DNA of 64,000 nucleotides from Saccharum officinarum (Eukaryota; Streptophyta; Magnoliopsida; Poales; Poaceae): NCBI GenBank assembly GCA_020631735.1, contig CM036225.1, positions 63,277,853 through 63,341,852 of the forward strand, written 5' to 3'. The position numbers and the translations under genes are program-made. The notes under the pieces are model-generated. The model did no database searches. It worked only from the letters and a program-made list of their open reading frames with translations, and was not told the origin of the DNA. Positions 9,333 through 21,200 of the stretch are shown here, in pieces (the stretch's first letter is position 1; every line of letters starts with the position of its first letter).

Positions 9333-10965
9333 TCAAGAGGCTTGGCCTCAATCCGTATCCGCAGGCTTGGCCTCGGATTTAGCAAACTGATCTCACCCTG
9401 ACACACAACAGACTCGCTGCAAAGACGGAATAGAGAGATCTACTATAAACACATATATAACTAAAAGGTACGAATCCTAGAGATAGCAAGCATATGAGAT
9501 ACGATATGAATCGAAACGTGAAGCTACCTCGGATCGTCGAGATGACTGACAGGGTGAGGTGACCTAGATTGCGAGATTCCCGAAATCGCCGAACGAGCTC
9601 TGATTTGCCGAAACAAGGTATAATTAGGATTGAAAAGAAACAGTTACGGCAAACCCTAGCAAGGAGGTCAAGGTGACGCGAAACAACCTCGCGAAGAAGA
9701 CGACGCGCGACGAATCTCGTCGACGAACGATCGTCCGACGAACCCTAGGGTTAGGGCAAATCGACGAAAATCGATCGGAGGCGAGGATGAGTCGTTCTTC
9801 GGTCGGAGGAGAAGCTGGCTTGCAGGAACCCGTCTCACCGGCGGTGGTGGAGCGTTGGCTGCGGCGGCGCGGCGCGAGGGTGGTGGCGGCGCGACTGCGA
9901 GCGAAGATGGCGCGGGCGGGCGCGCGCGCGAGCGAGGCTGGGCGAGGAAGACGGCGCAGGTGGCGGCGGCTCACCGGCGGCAGGCGGTGCGGCGGTTCAC
10001 CGGCGGCAGGGGGTGCGGCGAAGGCGCAGCGAAGGCGCAAGGGCGGCGGCGGCGCGAAGAGCTCGGGCGGATGAGAAGGTACGGCCGAAAACGAACCGTT
10101 TTATGAAGGGTTAGATCCGCTCGACGCGTGATGACCGGACGCGGTGGTCGATATGACCGGACGCGGTGGTGCAGCGTCCGGTCACACTCCAGTAAGCTCC
10201 TGGAGTGACCTGACGCGTCCGGTGCGGACTGACCGGACGCGGTCAGAGTCCGGTCGTTGGGAGTTCGGGAATATATCGCGAATGACCGGACGCGGTGGTG
10301 GTAACCGGGACCGGACGCGGTGGTCAACAGAGGCGCGTCCGGTGCAGCGTCCGATCACTAGATCTGGAGTTGGTCTTCTGGATGACCGGACGCGCTGCTG
10401 GACGCCGGGACCGGACGCGGTGGTGAAGCATCACTGCGTCCGGTGCAGCGTCCGGTGCAGCGTCCGGTGACTGTTCTTCGCCCTTCTTTGTTCCGAACTA
10501 CGACGCGACTTCTCCCAATCAGGTTCCAATTCAAAGAGACACAAATAAACACCAATTGGAACACGATATGAGAGACCTCACTCAAACCCTCAAATTTTTC
10601 AAAATAGATTGCCTTAGGCTAGTATTATTTTTAAGAAAATAGGCAATAAACACCCAAGGAGCAACGTATGGCCATGCAATAGAGTTTTTGAACCTTTAGG
10701 AGCGTCAAAATGCTCTCTCTATCCATGGACGAACACAGAGGTTGCTCAAAGCTTAACCGAAAAGAAACGACAAGAACAACAACCATGCATATGCAATGCA
10801 ATACAAGAAGGTAAAACTAGAATGCTTGTCAAGTTTGATCCACGGTTAGGCTTTTTCACTCCTCCAAAGAAGGGTTATCGTAACCGTGTTAGCCAAGCCC
10901 TAAAAACATTGCGATAAAAATAAACATGGCATATTATACAATGCAATGCAAGGGACAACACACGC
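9333..10965. other. Spacer between pol and third ORF of the Sirevirus
   Basis: This non-coding part of the retrotransposon holds a GC-rich block (about 9780-10080) whose small ORFs look accidental. It also carries a second set of CpG-rich palindromes related to those of the LTR (10130-10470) and an AT-richer stretch next to pol. No conserved protein motif was recognised. Confidence 0.7.
10130..10470. repeat. Internal CpG-rich palindrome array of the Sirevirus
   Basis: About ten units with the core GACCGGACGCG or its complement CGCGTCCGGTC, often spaced by GGTGGT, lie in the pol/third-ORF spacer. They are clearly related to the LTR array, but the units are more often half-sites (for example GACCGGACGCGGTGGT) than full palindromes. 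Confidence 0.8.
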
Positions 10966-13900
10966 TCATTTTTTAAAGTTACTAGAATCAAGCACATTGA
11001 GTTCACTTCTTAACCTACAAAAGGTTGCCTCATCCAAAGGTTTAGTGAAGATATCCGCTAATTGATTTTCACTTCTTACACCTTCTAGTGATATGTCATT
11101 TTTAGCAACGTGATCTCTTAGAAAGTGATGGCGGATATCAATGTGCTTGGTGCGAGAGTGTTGTACCGGATTGTTAGCAATTTTAACGGCACTTTCATTA
11201 TCACATAAAAGTGGCACCTTTTCAAGAACAATTCCATAGTCTAGGAGGGTTTGTTTCATATATAAGATTTGTGCACAACAAGCCCCCGCGGCAATGTATT
11301 CCGCCTCGGCGGTGGACAAAGCCACACTATTTTGCTTTTTAGATGACCAAGATACTAAAGATCTTCCAAGCAAATGGCACCCTCCGGATGTGCTTTTTCT
11401 ATCAATTTTGCAACCGGCATAGTCCGAATCGGAATAGCCAACTAGTTGGAATCTAGCTCCTTTGGGATACCAAAGACCAATGCTTGGGGTGAGCTTAAGA
11501 TATCTTAGGATTCTTTTTACGGCACTTAGGTGAGGTTCTTTAGGGCACGCTTGAAAGCGGGCACACATGCACACACTAAACATGATATCGGGCCTAGATG
11601 CGGTAAGGTATAACAAGCTACCAATCATAGAACGGTAGAGAGTTTGATCAACCGGTTTACCTCCCTCATCTAGGTCGAGATGTCCATTTGATGGCATTGG
11701 GGTCTTGATTGGTTTGCATTCTTCCATCTTGAATCTTTTGAGAAGATCCTTGGTATACTTTTCTTGAGAGATGAAAATCCCTTCTCTCATTTGCTTTACT
11801 TGAAAACCAAGGAAGAATGTGAGCTCACCAATCATTGACATCTCGAATTCCTTCGACATCAATTCACCAAATTCCTTGCAATAATCTTCATTTGTTGATC
11901 CGAAGATGATATCATCAACATATACTTGACAAATGAAGATCTCCCCATTAAACTTCTTGGTGAATAGTGTGGTGTCGACCTTCCCAATGGTGAAGCCCTT
12001 CTCAATGAGGAAGTCCCGGAGGCGTTCATACCACGCTCTAGGGGCTTGCTTGAGCCCATATAACGCCTTGGACAACCTATAAACATGATTAGGATATCTA
12101 GGGTCTTCAAACCCGGGAGGTTGATTAACATAGACTAGTTCATTTATAAAGCCATTTAAGAATGCACTTTTCACATCCATTTGATATAGTTTCATATCAT
12201 GATGTGATGCATATGCAAGGAGGATACGAATGGCTTCAAGTCTTGCAACGGGTGCAAAGGTCTCTCCAAAATCAAGACCTTCAACTTGAGAGAACCCCTT
12301 TGCAACTAGTCTTGCCTTGTTCCTCACCACTATGCCTTGGTCATCTTGCTTGTTTCGGAACACCCACTTGGTTCCAATGACTCTTGCACCTTTGGGATGC
12401 TCTTCAAGTGTCCATACTTGATTGCGGGTGAAGTTGTTCAATTCTTCATGCATTGCAATCACCCAATCCGGATCTTGAAGAGCTTCTTCTACATTCTTAG
12501 GTTCAACGCAAGAGACAAAAGAGTGATGTTCAACAAAAGAAGCTAGCTTTTGGGATCGAGTCATTACTCCCTTTGTAGGACTCCCTATGATGAGATCTTG
12601 TGGATGTGCTTGAAGTAGTGGTGAATTTCTTCTATCAACCACTTGAGGAGGTGGATGGGGAGCATCAACATCTTGAGCTTGTGCCTCGGCTTGTTCATGA
12701 GAGACATAAGTGTCTTCATTTTCAACTCTCTCATTCTTGTCATCATCTTGAGGCACACGTGATGAAGATGGTGGATCAACAATTTGTACATCGTCATCAT
12801 CATCTTTTGGCTTGATGTCTCCCACCGGCATGTTCTTCATGGCCTCCCTCAAGGGTTCATCACCTACATCATCACAATTCTCAATTGCTCCTTGGGAGCC
12901 GTTAGATTCATCAAATTCCACATCATATGTTTCTTCAACCAAACCGGTGGCATGGTTAAATACTCTATATGCTTTGGACTTTGATGAGTAACCAACAAGA
13001 AAACCAATATCACAACGTCTTTGAAACTTCCCTAGGTGTTGACGCTTCTTGTAGATGTAACATTTGCAACCAAACACCCGGAAGAAAGAGACGTCCGGCT
13101 TCTTCCCATTAAGCAACTCATAGGGGGTCTTGCCAAGAAACTTTTGTAGGAAGAGGCGATTTGAAGCATAGCATGCGGTGTTGATTGCCTCGGCCCACAA
13201 CTTCTCCGGAGTGTTGTACTCATCTAGCATTGTTCTTGCAAGGGTGATCAATGTTCGGTTCTTTCTCTCAACTACACCATTTTGTTGAGGAGTGTAGGTT
13301 GAAGAGACCTCATGCTTGATTCCAATTTCATCACAATAAGCTTCAATGTTGGTGTTGTCAAACTCTTTCCCATTGTCACTTCTAATCTTCTTTATCTTGA
13401 CTTCAAATTCATTTTGAGCTCTCTTTGCAAACTTCTTGAAGCAATTTGCCACTTCGGATTTGTCATGAAGGAAGAAAGTCCATGTATACCTTGAGTAGTC
13501 ATCCACTATCACAAGACAATAGAGATTACCACCCAAGCTCTTGTATGTTGTAGGCCCAAACAAATCCATGTGTAGAAGTTCTAGCACTCTTGAAGTTGAC
13601 ATGAAAGCTTTGGTTGGATGAGTGTTTGCAACTTGTTTGCCCGCTTGACATGCACTACAAGGTTTGTCCTTTTCAAACTTCACATCCTTCAATCCTCTCA
13701 CTAGTTCTTTCTTCAATAGCTTGTTGAGAGTGTTCATTCCAACATGAGCAAGCCTCCTATGCCAAAGCCAACCAAGTGAGGTCTTGGTGAACAAACATGT
13801 CATCAAATTTGCATCTTCGGAGGTGAAGTCAACAAGATAAAGATTGTTGTATCTAAAGCCTTTGAATATCACTTGCTTGTCATCTATCTTTGAAACTTCC

Positions 13901-14190
13901 ACTTCATTTGGTGTGAACAAGCATTGGAAGCCAAGGTCACAAAGTTGCCCAACGGATAACAAGTTGAAACTCAATGAAGCAACATAGAGCACATTTGAGA
14001 GTGAGTGATCATGTGATATTGCAATCTTGCCTATACCCTTGACTTTGCTCTTTGAATTATCCCCAAATGTGATCTTCTCTTGACATATTCCATTCTCTTC
14101 AATGGTGGTGAACATACGAGGATCACCGGTCATATGTTGAGTGCAACCACTATCAATAACCCAATGAGATCCACCGGTCTTGTAGTTCAC
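10966..14190 (-). CDS. pol: Copia pol polyprotein (protease, integrase, reverse transcriptase, RNase H)
   Basis: This open frame of about 1,074 codons makes the enzymes that copy and insert the element. In order: aspartic protease active site [10 protein letters not shown] (residues about 13-22); a pre-integrase HHCC zinc finger (about 137-185); an integrase core with catalytic Asp near 207, Asp near 270 and Glu near 306 (35 residues between the last two); reverse transcriptase with the YVDD box near residue 755; and RNase H with DSDYAG and AEAEY motifs in the C-terminal fifth. No internal stop or frameshift is seen, so the enzyme set looks intact. The frame has no ATG at its start: it opens with GTG directly after an in-frame TAG (14191-14193), so it must be expressed through gag by frameshift, readthrough or splicing. 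Confidence 0.95.
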   Translation of the reverse strand: MNYKTGGSHWVIDSGCTQHMTGDPRMFTTIEENGICQEKITFGDNSKSKVKGIGKIAISHDHSLSNVLYVASLSFNLLSVGQLCDLGFQCLFTPNEVEVSKIDDKQVIFKGFRYNNLYLVDFTSEDANLMTCLFTKTSLGWLWHRRLAHVGMNTLNKLLKKELVRGLKDVKFEKDKPCSACQAGKQVANTHPTKAFMSTSRVLELLHMDLFGPTTYKSLGGNLYCLVIVDDYSRYTWTFFLHDKSEVANCFKKFAKRAQNEFEVKIKKIRSDNGKEFDNTNIEAYCDEIGIKHEVSSTYTPQQNGVVERKNRTLITLARTMLDEYNTPEKLWAEAINTACYASNRLFLQKFLGKTPYELLNGKKPDVSFFRVFGCKCYIYKKRQHLGKFQRRCDIGFLVGYSSKSKAYRVFNHATGLVEETYDVEFDESNGSQGAIENCDDVGDEPLREAMKNMPVGDIKPKDDDDDVQIVDPPSSSRVPQDDDKNERVENEDTYVSHEQAEAQAQDVDAPHPPPQVVDRRNSPLLQAHPQDLIIGSPTKGVMTRSQKLASFVEHHSFVSCVEPKNVEEALQDPDWVIAMHEELNNFTRNQVWTLEEHPKGARVIGTKWVFRNKQDDQGIVVRNKARLVAKGFSQVEGLDFGETFAPVARLEAIRILLAYASHHDMKLYQMDVKSAFLNGFINELVYVNQPPGFEDPRYPNHVYRLSKALYGLKQAPRAWYERLRDFLIEKGFTIGKVDTTLFTKKFNGEIFICQVYVDDIIFGSTNEDYCKEFGELMSKEFEMSMIGELTFFLGFQVKQMREGIFISQEKYTKDLLKRFKMEECKPIKTPMPSNGHLDLDEGGKPVDQTLYRSMIGSLLYLTASRPDIMFSVCMCARFQACPKEPHLSAVKRILRYLKLTPSIGLWYPKGARFQLVGYSDSDYAGCKIDRKSTSGGCHLLGRSLVSWSSKKQNSVALSTAEAEYIAAGACCAQILYMKQTLLDYGIVLEKVPLLCDNESAVKIANNPVQHSRTKHIDIRHHFLRDHVAKNDISLEGVRSENQLADIFTKPLDEATFCRLRSELNVLDSSNFKK

Positions 14191-14204
14191 CTACACACAA
14201 GAGA

Positions 14205-16553
14205 TCAAGCTTTTTGTTTAGGGACCCAAACTTGAGAGGGGCCCTTGACTTTATCCACTAGTGACTTGGCAACCCATATTTTCTTTGGCCTATTCTTGTT
14301 TGGGGGACCCAAAAACATGACTTTCATCTTTCCATTTGAATCTTTTCTTAGCATATAATGAGCATTGAAAGCGAAAGGTCTAGCATGCTTGGGCAAGGGT
14401 TGTGGTGGTGGAGTTTTGCATTCATGAGCAAAGTGACCTTCTTGACCACACTCAACACATCTCTTTGGCTTGGGCTTTGACTTGCTTTGTTGTTGTTGAG
14501 CTTTTGCTTTCTTCTCTTGATTTGCCAAGTACCCAATACCACTTCTATCCATCTTCATTACGGTGTTCATGAGGAGCTCACTTTGCAAATGTTGGCCTCT
14601 TGTGAACTTGCTTAGGCCGGTCTTGAGATGCTCTTTTTCTTGCTTGAGCTTTTTGTTTTCTTCAATGAGTGACTCATTTGTTGGTTGCTTCTCAAGAGCC
14701 ATCAAACCTTTTAGCTTCTTGTTCTCATTTGCAAGCTTCTCATTCTCACTCTTAATCTTGGCATAATCATCATGGTTGCTTGACTCAACCACACTCTTGC
14801 CTTTGCTACTAGAACCTTGCTCAATGCTTTCAATGATCAAGTCATCACATGATGTAGCTATATCACACTTAACAACATGGTTAGTAGCATCATGTGTCTC
14901 AAGAGCAAGTTCATTAGCAACCACAAGACTATCATAGTCAATTTTTAATGTGGTGTATTTGTCCTTTAGAGAATTATGTCTAGTGATGAGCTCATCATGC
15001 TTCTTCTCAAGTTTATCATGTTGATCTTTAAGCTCTTTATAAGAGGTTTTGAGCTCCTTGAGAGTGGAAGACATCACTTCATTTTGAACTCTAAGCTCAC
15101 CACTAGTCTTTTGAATATTTTCAAGCTTGGATGAGAGTGATTCATTTTCATTTTGAAGATCATCATTTTCACTTCTAGTTCTTCTTATGATTTTAGTGTA
15201 TTTGTTTAGCAATTTTACAAGTTCATCATAAGAAGGTGAGTCATATTCATCATCACTATCACTATCATCATCATCATCACTATCATGGTTTTGTACCTTT
15301 CGTTCACCCTTGGCCATAAGGCATAGGTGAGTAGTGGACGATGATGGTGAAGGAGGCGGTGAAGGTGGTGATGAAGATGTTGGTGAAGATGATGGCCCCA
15401 TCACAAATGCGGCAACCTTCTCTTTCTCATCATCGCTCTCATCTTCGGAGGACTCACATGATGATTCAATGTCGGTGAGCCAATCACCAACAATGTATGC
15501 CTTTCCTCCCTTCTTCTTCTTGTGGAACTCCTTCTTCTTGCCATCCTTCTTCTTGTATGGCTTGTTCCTCTTCTTCTCTTCTTCTTCATCACTTGAATCA
15601 TTTTTCTTGCCCTTGTTCTTGTTCTTGTACTTGTCTTTTGGTGGTCTAGGGCATTGATGAGCTAGGTGGCCAAGTTCACCACAATTGTAGCAATCCATCT
15701 CCGAGATTGGCTTTCTCTTGCTACTTGTGAAGAATTTCTTCTTCTTGCCATCGAACTTGATGCCACTCTTGTTAAGCTTCTTTAGCATCTTGGTGGTCTT
15801 TCTCACCATGAGTGCAAGTGATTCATCATCAACATCACTTTCACTTGAGCTTTCTTGCACCATCATGGCTTGGCCCTTCTTCTTCTTCTTGTCATGACTA
15901 GCTTTGAAGGCCAAGTCTTTCTTCTTGGAAGATGATGAGCCCTCTTCCGGAGTGATATGCATGTACATCTCATGAGCATTGATTTTCCCTAAAACTTGAG
16001 TCGGTGTTGCGGTGGAAAGATCACTTTGGTGAAGCACGGTGACAATGTGTCCATACTTCTCAACGGGAAGCACACTCAAGATCTTCCTTGCAACATCCGA
16101 TTGGCTCATTTTGGTGAGCCCAAGAGCATTGAGGTCCTCTACAAGAACATTCAAGCGAGTGTACATGTCATTAGCACTTTCTTTGGGAAGCATCTCAAAA
16201 GAATTAATTTTCTTTAAGGCTATGTGATAGCGTTCCTCACGCTCACTCTTAGTTCCCTCATGGAGAGCACAAAGATTTTCCCACAATTCATGAGCGTTCT
16301 TTGCATTACGCACGCGATTGAAGATATCTTTGCCTAAGCCCCGGTAGAGTGCATTTTTGGCCTTTGCATTCCACCGGTCGTACTTCTCCTCGTCACCACT
16401 TGGGTTAGCGGGATCCCTTATGGGGGGAAGCCCTTCGGTTGCGGCTCTAAGGCACCCAACATCTATGGCTTCGAGGTACGCCTCCATACGAATTTTCCAA
16501 TATGGAAAATCGTCTCCCTCAAAAGTGGGAGGTGGTCCTTCCCCATTAGACAT
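14205..16553 (-). CDS. gag: Sirevirus-type Gag polyprotein
   Basis: An intact 782-codon frame begins with ATG 40 bases after the primer-binding site. The N-terminus has the Copia Gag signature FEGDDFPYWKIRMEAYL, followed by a capsid-like helical domain (to about residue 200). A CCHC zinc knuckle, CYNCGELGHLAHQC, lies near residue 287. Next come Lys-rich and Asp/Glu-rich low-complexity segments and a long coiled-coil region (about 440-670) with repeated LKxxY/H heptads. A second CCHC knuckle, CVECGQEGHFAHEC, lies near residue 697. Length and coiled coil are typical of Sirevirus Gag, which is much larger than ordinary Copia Gag. It packages the RNA genome in cytoplasmic particles. The stop lies at 14205-14207. 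Confidence 0.93.
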   Translation of the reverse strand: MSNGEGPPPTFEGDDFPYWKIRMEAYLEAIDVGCLRAATEGLPPIRDPANPSGDEEKYDRWNAKAKNALYRGLGKDIFNRVRNAKNAHELWENLCALHEGTKSEREERYHIALKKINSFEMLPKESANDMYTRLNVLVEDLNALGLTKMSQSDVARKILSVLPVEKYGHIVTVLHQSDLSTATPTQVLGKINAHEMYMHITPEEGSSSSKKKDLAFKASHDKKKKKGQAMMVQESSSESDVDDESLALMVRKTTKMLKKLNKSGIKFDGKKKKFFTSSKRKPISEMDCYNCGELGHLAHQCPRPPKDKYKNKNKGKKNDSSDEEEEKKRNKPYKKKDGKKKEFHKKKKGGKAYIVGDWLTDIESSCESSEDESDDEKEKVAAFVMGPSSSPTSSSPPSPPPSPSSSTTHLCLMAKGERKVQNHDSDDDDDSDSDDEYDSPSYDELVKLLNKYTKIIRRTRSENDDLQNENESLSSKLENIQKTSGELRVQNEVMSSTLKELKTSYKELKDQHDKLEKKHDELITRHNSLKDKYTTLKIDYDSLVVANELALETHDATNHVVKCDIATSCDDLIIESIEQGSSSKGKSVVESSNHDDYAKIKSENEKLANENKKLKGLMALEKQPTNESLIEENKKLKQEKEHLKTGLSKFTRGQHLQSELLMNTVMKMDRSGIGYLANQEKKAKAQQQQSKSKPKPKRCVECGQEGHFAHECKTPPPQPLPKHARPFAFNAHYMLRKDSNGKMKVMFLGPPNKNRPKKIWVAKSLVDKVKGPSQVWVPKQKA

Positions 16554-16592
16554 CTTGCTCTAGGCGGTAAAGCCTAAAAATAGAGCAACACG

Positions 16593-16604
16593 GCTCTGAT
16601 ACCA
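16593..16604 (-). other. Primer-binding site of the Sirevirus element
   Basis: The minus strand reads TGGTATCAGAGC two bases after the 5' LTR end, a perfect match to the complement of the 3' end of initiator methionine tRNA. Confidence 0.92.
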
Positions 16605-17314
16605 ATTGAAAGGATCAAGATGCCCAAGAGGGGGGGTGAATTGGGCTTTTCTAAAAATTAAATGCAAGAATAAATCCTACAAGCCGGAATTCACCCCTAG
16701 TGTCTACTTGTGTTCCTAGAGAGTCTACCGATACAAAGTTTTGCACCCTAGTTTCCAATCCTAGTCTAGCATGGCAAGTCTAGGAATGTAAACAAGCAAT
16801 GAAAGTAAATACGAGAATGTAAATGCTTGAATGTAAAGGGGCAAGGAACACGGCGATGTTTTTCCGAGGTATCGGAGAGTCGCCACTCCCCACTAGTCCT
16901 CGTTGGAGCACCCGCGCAAGGGTGTAGCTCCCCCTTGATCCGCGCAAGGATCAAGTGCTCTCTACGGGTTGATTCTTTGACACTCCGTCGCGGTGAATCA
17001 CCCACAACCGCTCACAAGATGAGTTGGGTCATCCACAAGCTCCGCCGGATGATCACCAAACTCCCAATCACCACCAAGCCGTCTAGGTGATGGCGATCAC
17101 CAAGAGTAACAAGCTAGAACTCTCACTTGACCACTACGAGCCCAAATGAGAAAGTGGATGCACACTTGCTACTCTCTAATCGCTAGTGAGGAACTCTCAA
17201 GCTTTGATTCTCAAATCTCTATCCTCACTAGTGCTCTTGCACTACCTTGCACTCCAAAGGTGTTTATCAGCTGATCAAATGAGCAAGAGACCTCTAAAAG
17301 AGGTGGTGGGGATG

Positions 17315-17322
17315 TATTTATA
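17315..17322 (-). promoter_or_regulatory. TATA box of the Sirevirus 5' LTR promoter
   Basis: TATAAATA on the minus strand, just downstream of the palindrome array, is the probable core promoter for genomic RNA. Confidence 0.65.
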
Positions 17323-17369
17323 CACCCCACAGACAAAACGAACCGTTACCTGCTGACTCAGCAAAACTC

Positions 17370-17770
17370 GAGCTGACCGGACGCGCCGGTCGTACTGACC
17401 GGACGCGCCGGTCGCTCGTAACGGTCGAAAACCGAAAAACACCTAAGTGACCGGACGCACCGGTCAGGGGTGACCGGACGCGTCCGATCGTGCAGGGAGC
17501 ATACTGTACTCGCACCGGACGCGCGACCGCGTCCGATCGGTGATGACCGGACGCGTCCGGTCGTCTCTGGACCTTACTGGACTGTGACCGGACGCGCCGA
17601 TCACACCCAGGTCGCGTCCGATCGGGTGTTTCCCTCAAGTGACACGTGTTGACTTCTGACCACCGCGTCCGGTCCTCGCGAGGACCGCGTCCGGTGTTCA
17701 GAGCTGAAACCCTAGCCGCGGAACTGAACTGACCGGACGCGTCCGGTCATGCCGAGGACCGCGTCCGGTC
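17370..17770. repeat. CpG-rich palindrome array in the 5' LTR
   Basis: The same unit series as at 5535-5935, including perfect GACCGGACGCGTCCGGTC palindromes, sits immediately 5' of the TATA box and is therefore in a promoter or enhancer position. Confidence 0.87.
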
Positions 17771-18212
17771 ATGGGAAAACAACCCGAAACTCTCCGAAAC
17801 GCGTCACAACTTGAACCAAGTTGCTTCCAACTGAACTTTGAGCTATTCTAGAGCTGCCTAGCGCCAAGTTTAACAAGTGTGCACCACACCTAAACATAGG
17901 ACTCGCCTAGGTCAAGCTACCCGCTCATGCCCCCCTTTATAGTACGGCCAGAAGAGAAAAACGAAGATCCTAACGACTATTCCAAATGTCTCTCAACACC
18001 TCGACATCCGGAACTAACCGTCCTTAATCTTGACGTCACTCTTTTGAAAACCGAAACGATTTCCATCAAGGGGCATGAATACCATGGTGCCCAAAGCAGT
18101 TAAAACCTCCATGACCTAACTTACCAAAGTTTCTGCAAAACACACGTTAGTCATGGTAATAAAGCGTTGTCATCAATTGCCGAAACCAAACCTCGGGGCC
18201 TAGATGCTTTCA

Positions 18213-21200
18213 TAGATCAAAGTAATTCTTATCAAGACCTTTCTCATTCTTTCTTTCAATTCCAGTTCTTAACTACGATGTTGGTGCAAGGCCAAGACTC
18301 CTTTCTCGTGTAGCAACGACGATTCAAACCGCTTCATTTACCCAGCTGGGGATTCCTAACCACATGACATATGTAGAACCGAATCTTGCATATATCAACT
18401 CTTACCCGAGTAACCCAAAACCAGAACGTGTCCATCGCCACCCGAGAGCACAGTACTCCTCGAACCTGGCCCAATTCTAGCCCCAAGGGTACACGCTACT
18501 CTTGCCATCTCTCTACTCCTAGTGCGAGGTTAGACGTTCTCGTAATGGAATAGTCGAAGTAAGGCTTACCCTACATGGGTACATGGCTAGTACTAATAAA
18601 AACTCCATGACGCGATGGCCAACAACGTACGGTCCTTAACTGATAAGGCGGAAACACTACATTGAGACTCCTTTCCCAATGCAAGTTAGCAGTGGCCAAA
18701 CCACCCGCCCGATCTTACAAGTTTATTCTCACATTTCAATATTTATCAAGTATGCCATCATGGCCATATAAACATTCATTTAAAAAGCTTAACTCTTAAG
18801 CATAGCGAAGCATACTACGCATTTTCAGTAAAACAAGTATTAAGGGTGATATTATAATAATCAAGGATGACAATGCAGCAATTGAGTTATCACTCAACTC
18901 CTAGTTACTTAATGTAGTAAACCCTAGTATAAATAATAAAGATTTGTAAAACTTAAGGTAGGGTTTAAATGCACCGGGGCTTGCCTTGCTCTAACGCGAC
19001 GACTGACTCGGACTCGAAGACTCCGACTTCCGGTCCGGAACCCACCGACGACAACTCTTCTCCGGAGACTTGCTCGCCAACTTTGACTTCTTCGATAGCG
19101 GGAACTACATGAGTATATAACATGTTTCAACATGATGCGGTGATAAACATGATGCTTGATGATGATATGCCATGCTTTACGACTTGAGTACAACTTTCCT
19201 TCGCGGTACAGTCGCAAAACAGTAAAACCTACTGATTAATAGCGATAACTTAAGCGATACTAACGTTTCTTACCAAACATGTTACTAACGAGCTCAATCA
19301 TGAAATTAAGGTGCCAAGGATCACCAAGAATTAGTGACCTAAGGTCATCACTCAATAAAAAAAGGCACACAACACTTAAAGTTAACAATTTAACAATTAT
19401 TTAAACATTTAATTAATTAGGGCATAATTAATAATAAATCAAACTTCATCTAATTGAGCTTAAACTTTTTCTAAGGATTAACCATGGCCTAAAACAGTGT
19501 CAGAATAAATTTTATGATTTTTGAATTAATAATTTAATTACTAAAATTCATGGAAGTTGCATTTAATATTTAATTGAACTAATTAAATAACTTACAAAAA
19601 GTAATCAAATTTAGCATTTAATATTTTTTCTAAGTAGTTTACATCTTGAAAAGCTTACACAAAAAATTTCATTATTTTTGGAGCTCTACAGAATTTGTAA
19701 TGAAATAAACAAATACTATTACTATTCACATTTTTGAAAAGGAAAAACAAAAAACACCTCGGGCCGACTCCTCCTTCTCTCTCTGGCTCGGCCCAACCGC
19801 GCGGCCCATCCGCGCGCTCGCGTCCGCGCCCGCGCTCGCTCGCGCCCGTGCGGCCCAGCAGGCCAGCCCAGCCGCGCTCGCGCTCTCTCTCTCGCTGACA
19901 TCTCGGTCCCGCTTGTCATCCCCTTCCTCCGCTCTCTCCTTCTCTCCCATGACCCGGCCATGCCCGCGCGGTGGCCGGCCGGCGATCACGGCGTCGGTCG
20001 CTCAACTAAGCTGCTCAACGACATCTATACTTCACTGTGAACCCATTTTAACACCTAACGGCTACGCTACAGCTCCGGGGAGACCTTCCCGACGGTCATG
20101 GCGGACCGGCGGTCACGGTGACCGGCGTCCCGGCGATCCACTACGGTAGCATCTAAAGCGAAAGCACGGGGAGCAACAGGAGCTTACAGCGGTCGCAGTG
20201 AAGCCACAAGGAGGTGCTGGGAGGCGGTGGAGGGTGCTGACCACGTGAGGCGGCTCGGTCGCCGGAGTTGGCATGGGAAATCGTGGTGCGGCGATTTGGG
20301 CGAGAAAAAGGCTTGAACAGTTGGACCACGAGATGCGTGAGGGCGAGGCGAACGTGATGGTGTGGTTTGCGTGGCTGGTGGTGGCTCAACAGCGGCAGCA
20401 GCGAGCGGCGGAGCTAAGCGGCGGCGGTGGCAAAAACAGAGAAGCAAAATGGCTCACGGTGATCTCGGGTTTATATAGGGCACGACCACGGTGATGGTCA
20501 CTAGAAGATGCGAGACGTCACGCTGGCGGTCCTGGCACGCGCGAGAAGGTCGTGGAAGCCGCCCGGCGGCTCGCCGGCGCCCATGTCGTCCGCTGCCCTG
20601 CTGTGATTCGTCGGGGCACTGTAGCTCTCCCCCCCAAACTTTTCAAATTCTAAACTGTTTTCTTAAATTACTCCCAAACTCATGTAACAACTTGAAAAAT
20701 TCCCAAAATATGAAATCTTCAGAATTTCAAACTCTACAAGTTTTGTATTGAACACTTTTTCAAATTCGAACTGAATTTTAAAATTTGAGTTTAAATTCAA
20801 AAGGGGACACTTTTCAGAAATTTGGTAATTTAGAAATTACTTTGGATTTTATATTGAAACTTCAAAAACTCCAAACACCAAAGTTGTACATCTAGCCAAG
20901 ACCTACCACTTTTCTAAACAAACCATTTTCAAATTCTGCATCCATTTTGAAATTTGAGTTTAGGTATAAAAAGGGGTTGAATTTGAAATTTGCTTCTTTT
21001 CAAAATTGCTCCACATTTTACACTAAAACTTTGAAAACTCAAAACATCAAAGTTGTAGCCCTTAAAAAGTTCTACAAACTTGGTTTTAAACTTTTTCCTA
21101 AATTTTTCTTAGATTTTGAATTATTTCAAAAGGGGTAAAACTGGGTTTTGGATTTTAGGGTTTTTGGAGGAATTTTCAATTGAAATTTGTTGCTACCTTA

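Larger units (their letters stand above)
4767..18212 (-). mobile_element. Complete Sirevirus-type Ty1/Copia LTR retrotransposon
   Basis: About 13.4 kb on the minus strand, with two nearly identical LTRs (16607-18212 and 4767-6373), a perfect initiator-Met primer-binding site, a purine-rich tract next to the 3' LTR, an intact gag ORF and an intact pol ORF in the Copia order protease, integrase, reverse transcriptase, RNase H. A third ORF region lies between pol and the 3' LTR. The large gag, the long spacer after pol and the envelope-like ORF fit the Sirevirus (SIRE1/Maximus) lineage. The LTRs show about three differences by eye (one indel near 4830, single changes near 5605 and 6109), so the insertion is recent. 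It sits inside the second long-LTR copy (18213-21679). The bases after the 5' LTR read tagat and should recur in the gap as the 5-bp target duplication. Confidence 0.93.
16607..18212 (-). repeat. 5' LTR of the Sirevirus element
   Basis: This 1,606-bp repeat has minus-strand termini TGAAAG and CTTTCA and is followed by the primer-binding site. It carries the same minus-strand TATA box (17315-17322) and CpG-palindrome array (about 17370-17770) as the 3' copy. As the 5' LTR it would drive transcription of the whole element toward lower coordinates. Confidence 0.95.

Noticed and set aside
9624..10106. Arg/Ala-rich ORFs upstream of the internal palindrome array
   Set aside because: They fall in a GC-rich non-coding spacer of the retrotransposon, several frames are equally open and there are no domain motifs.
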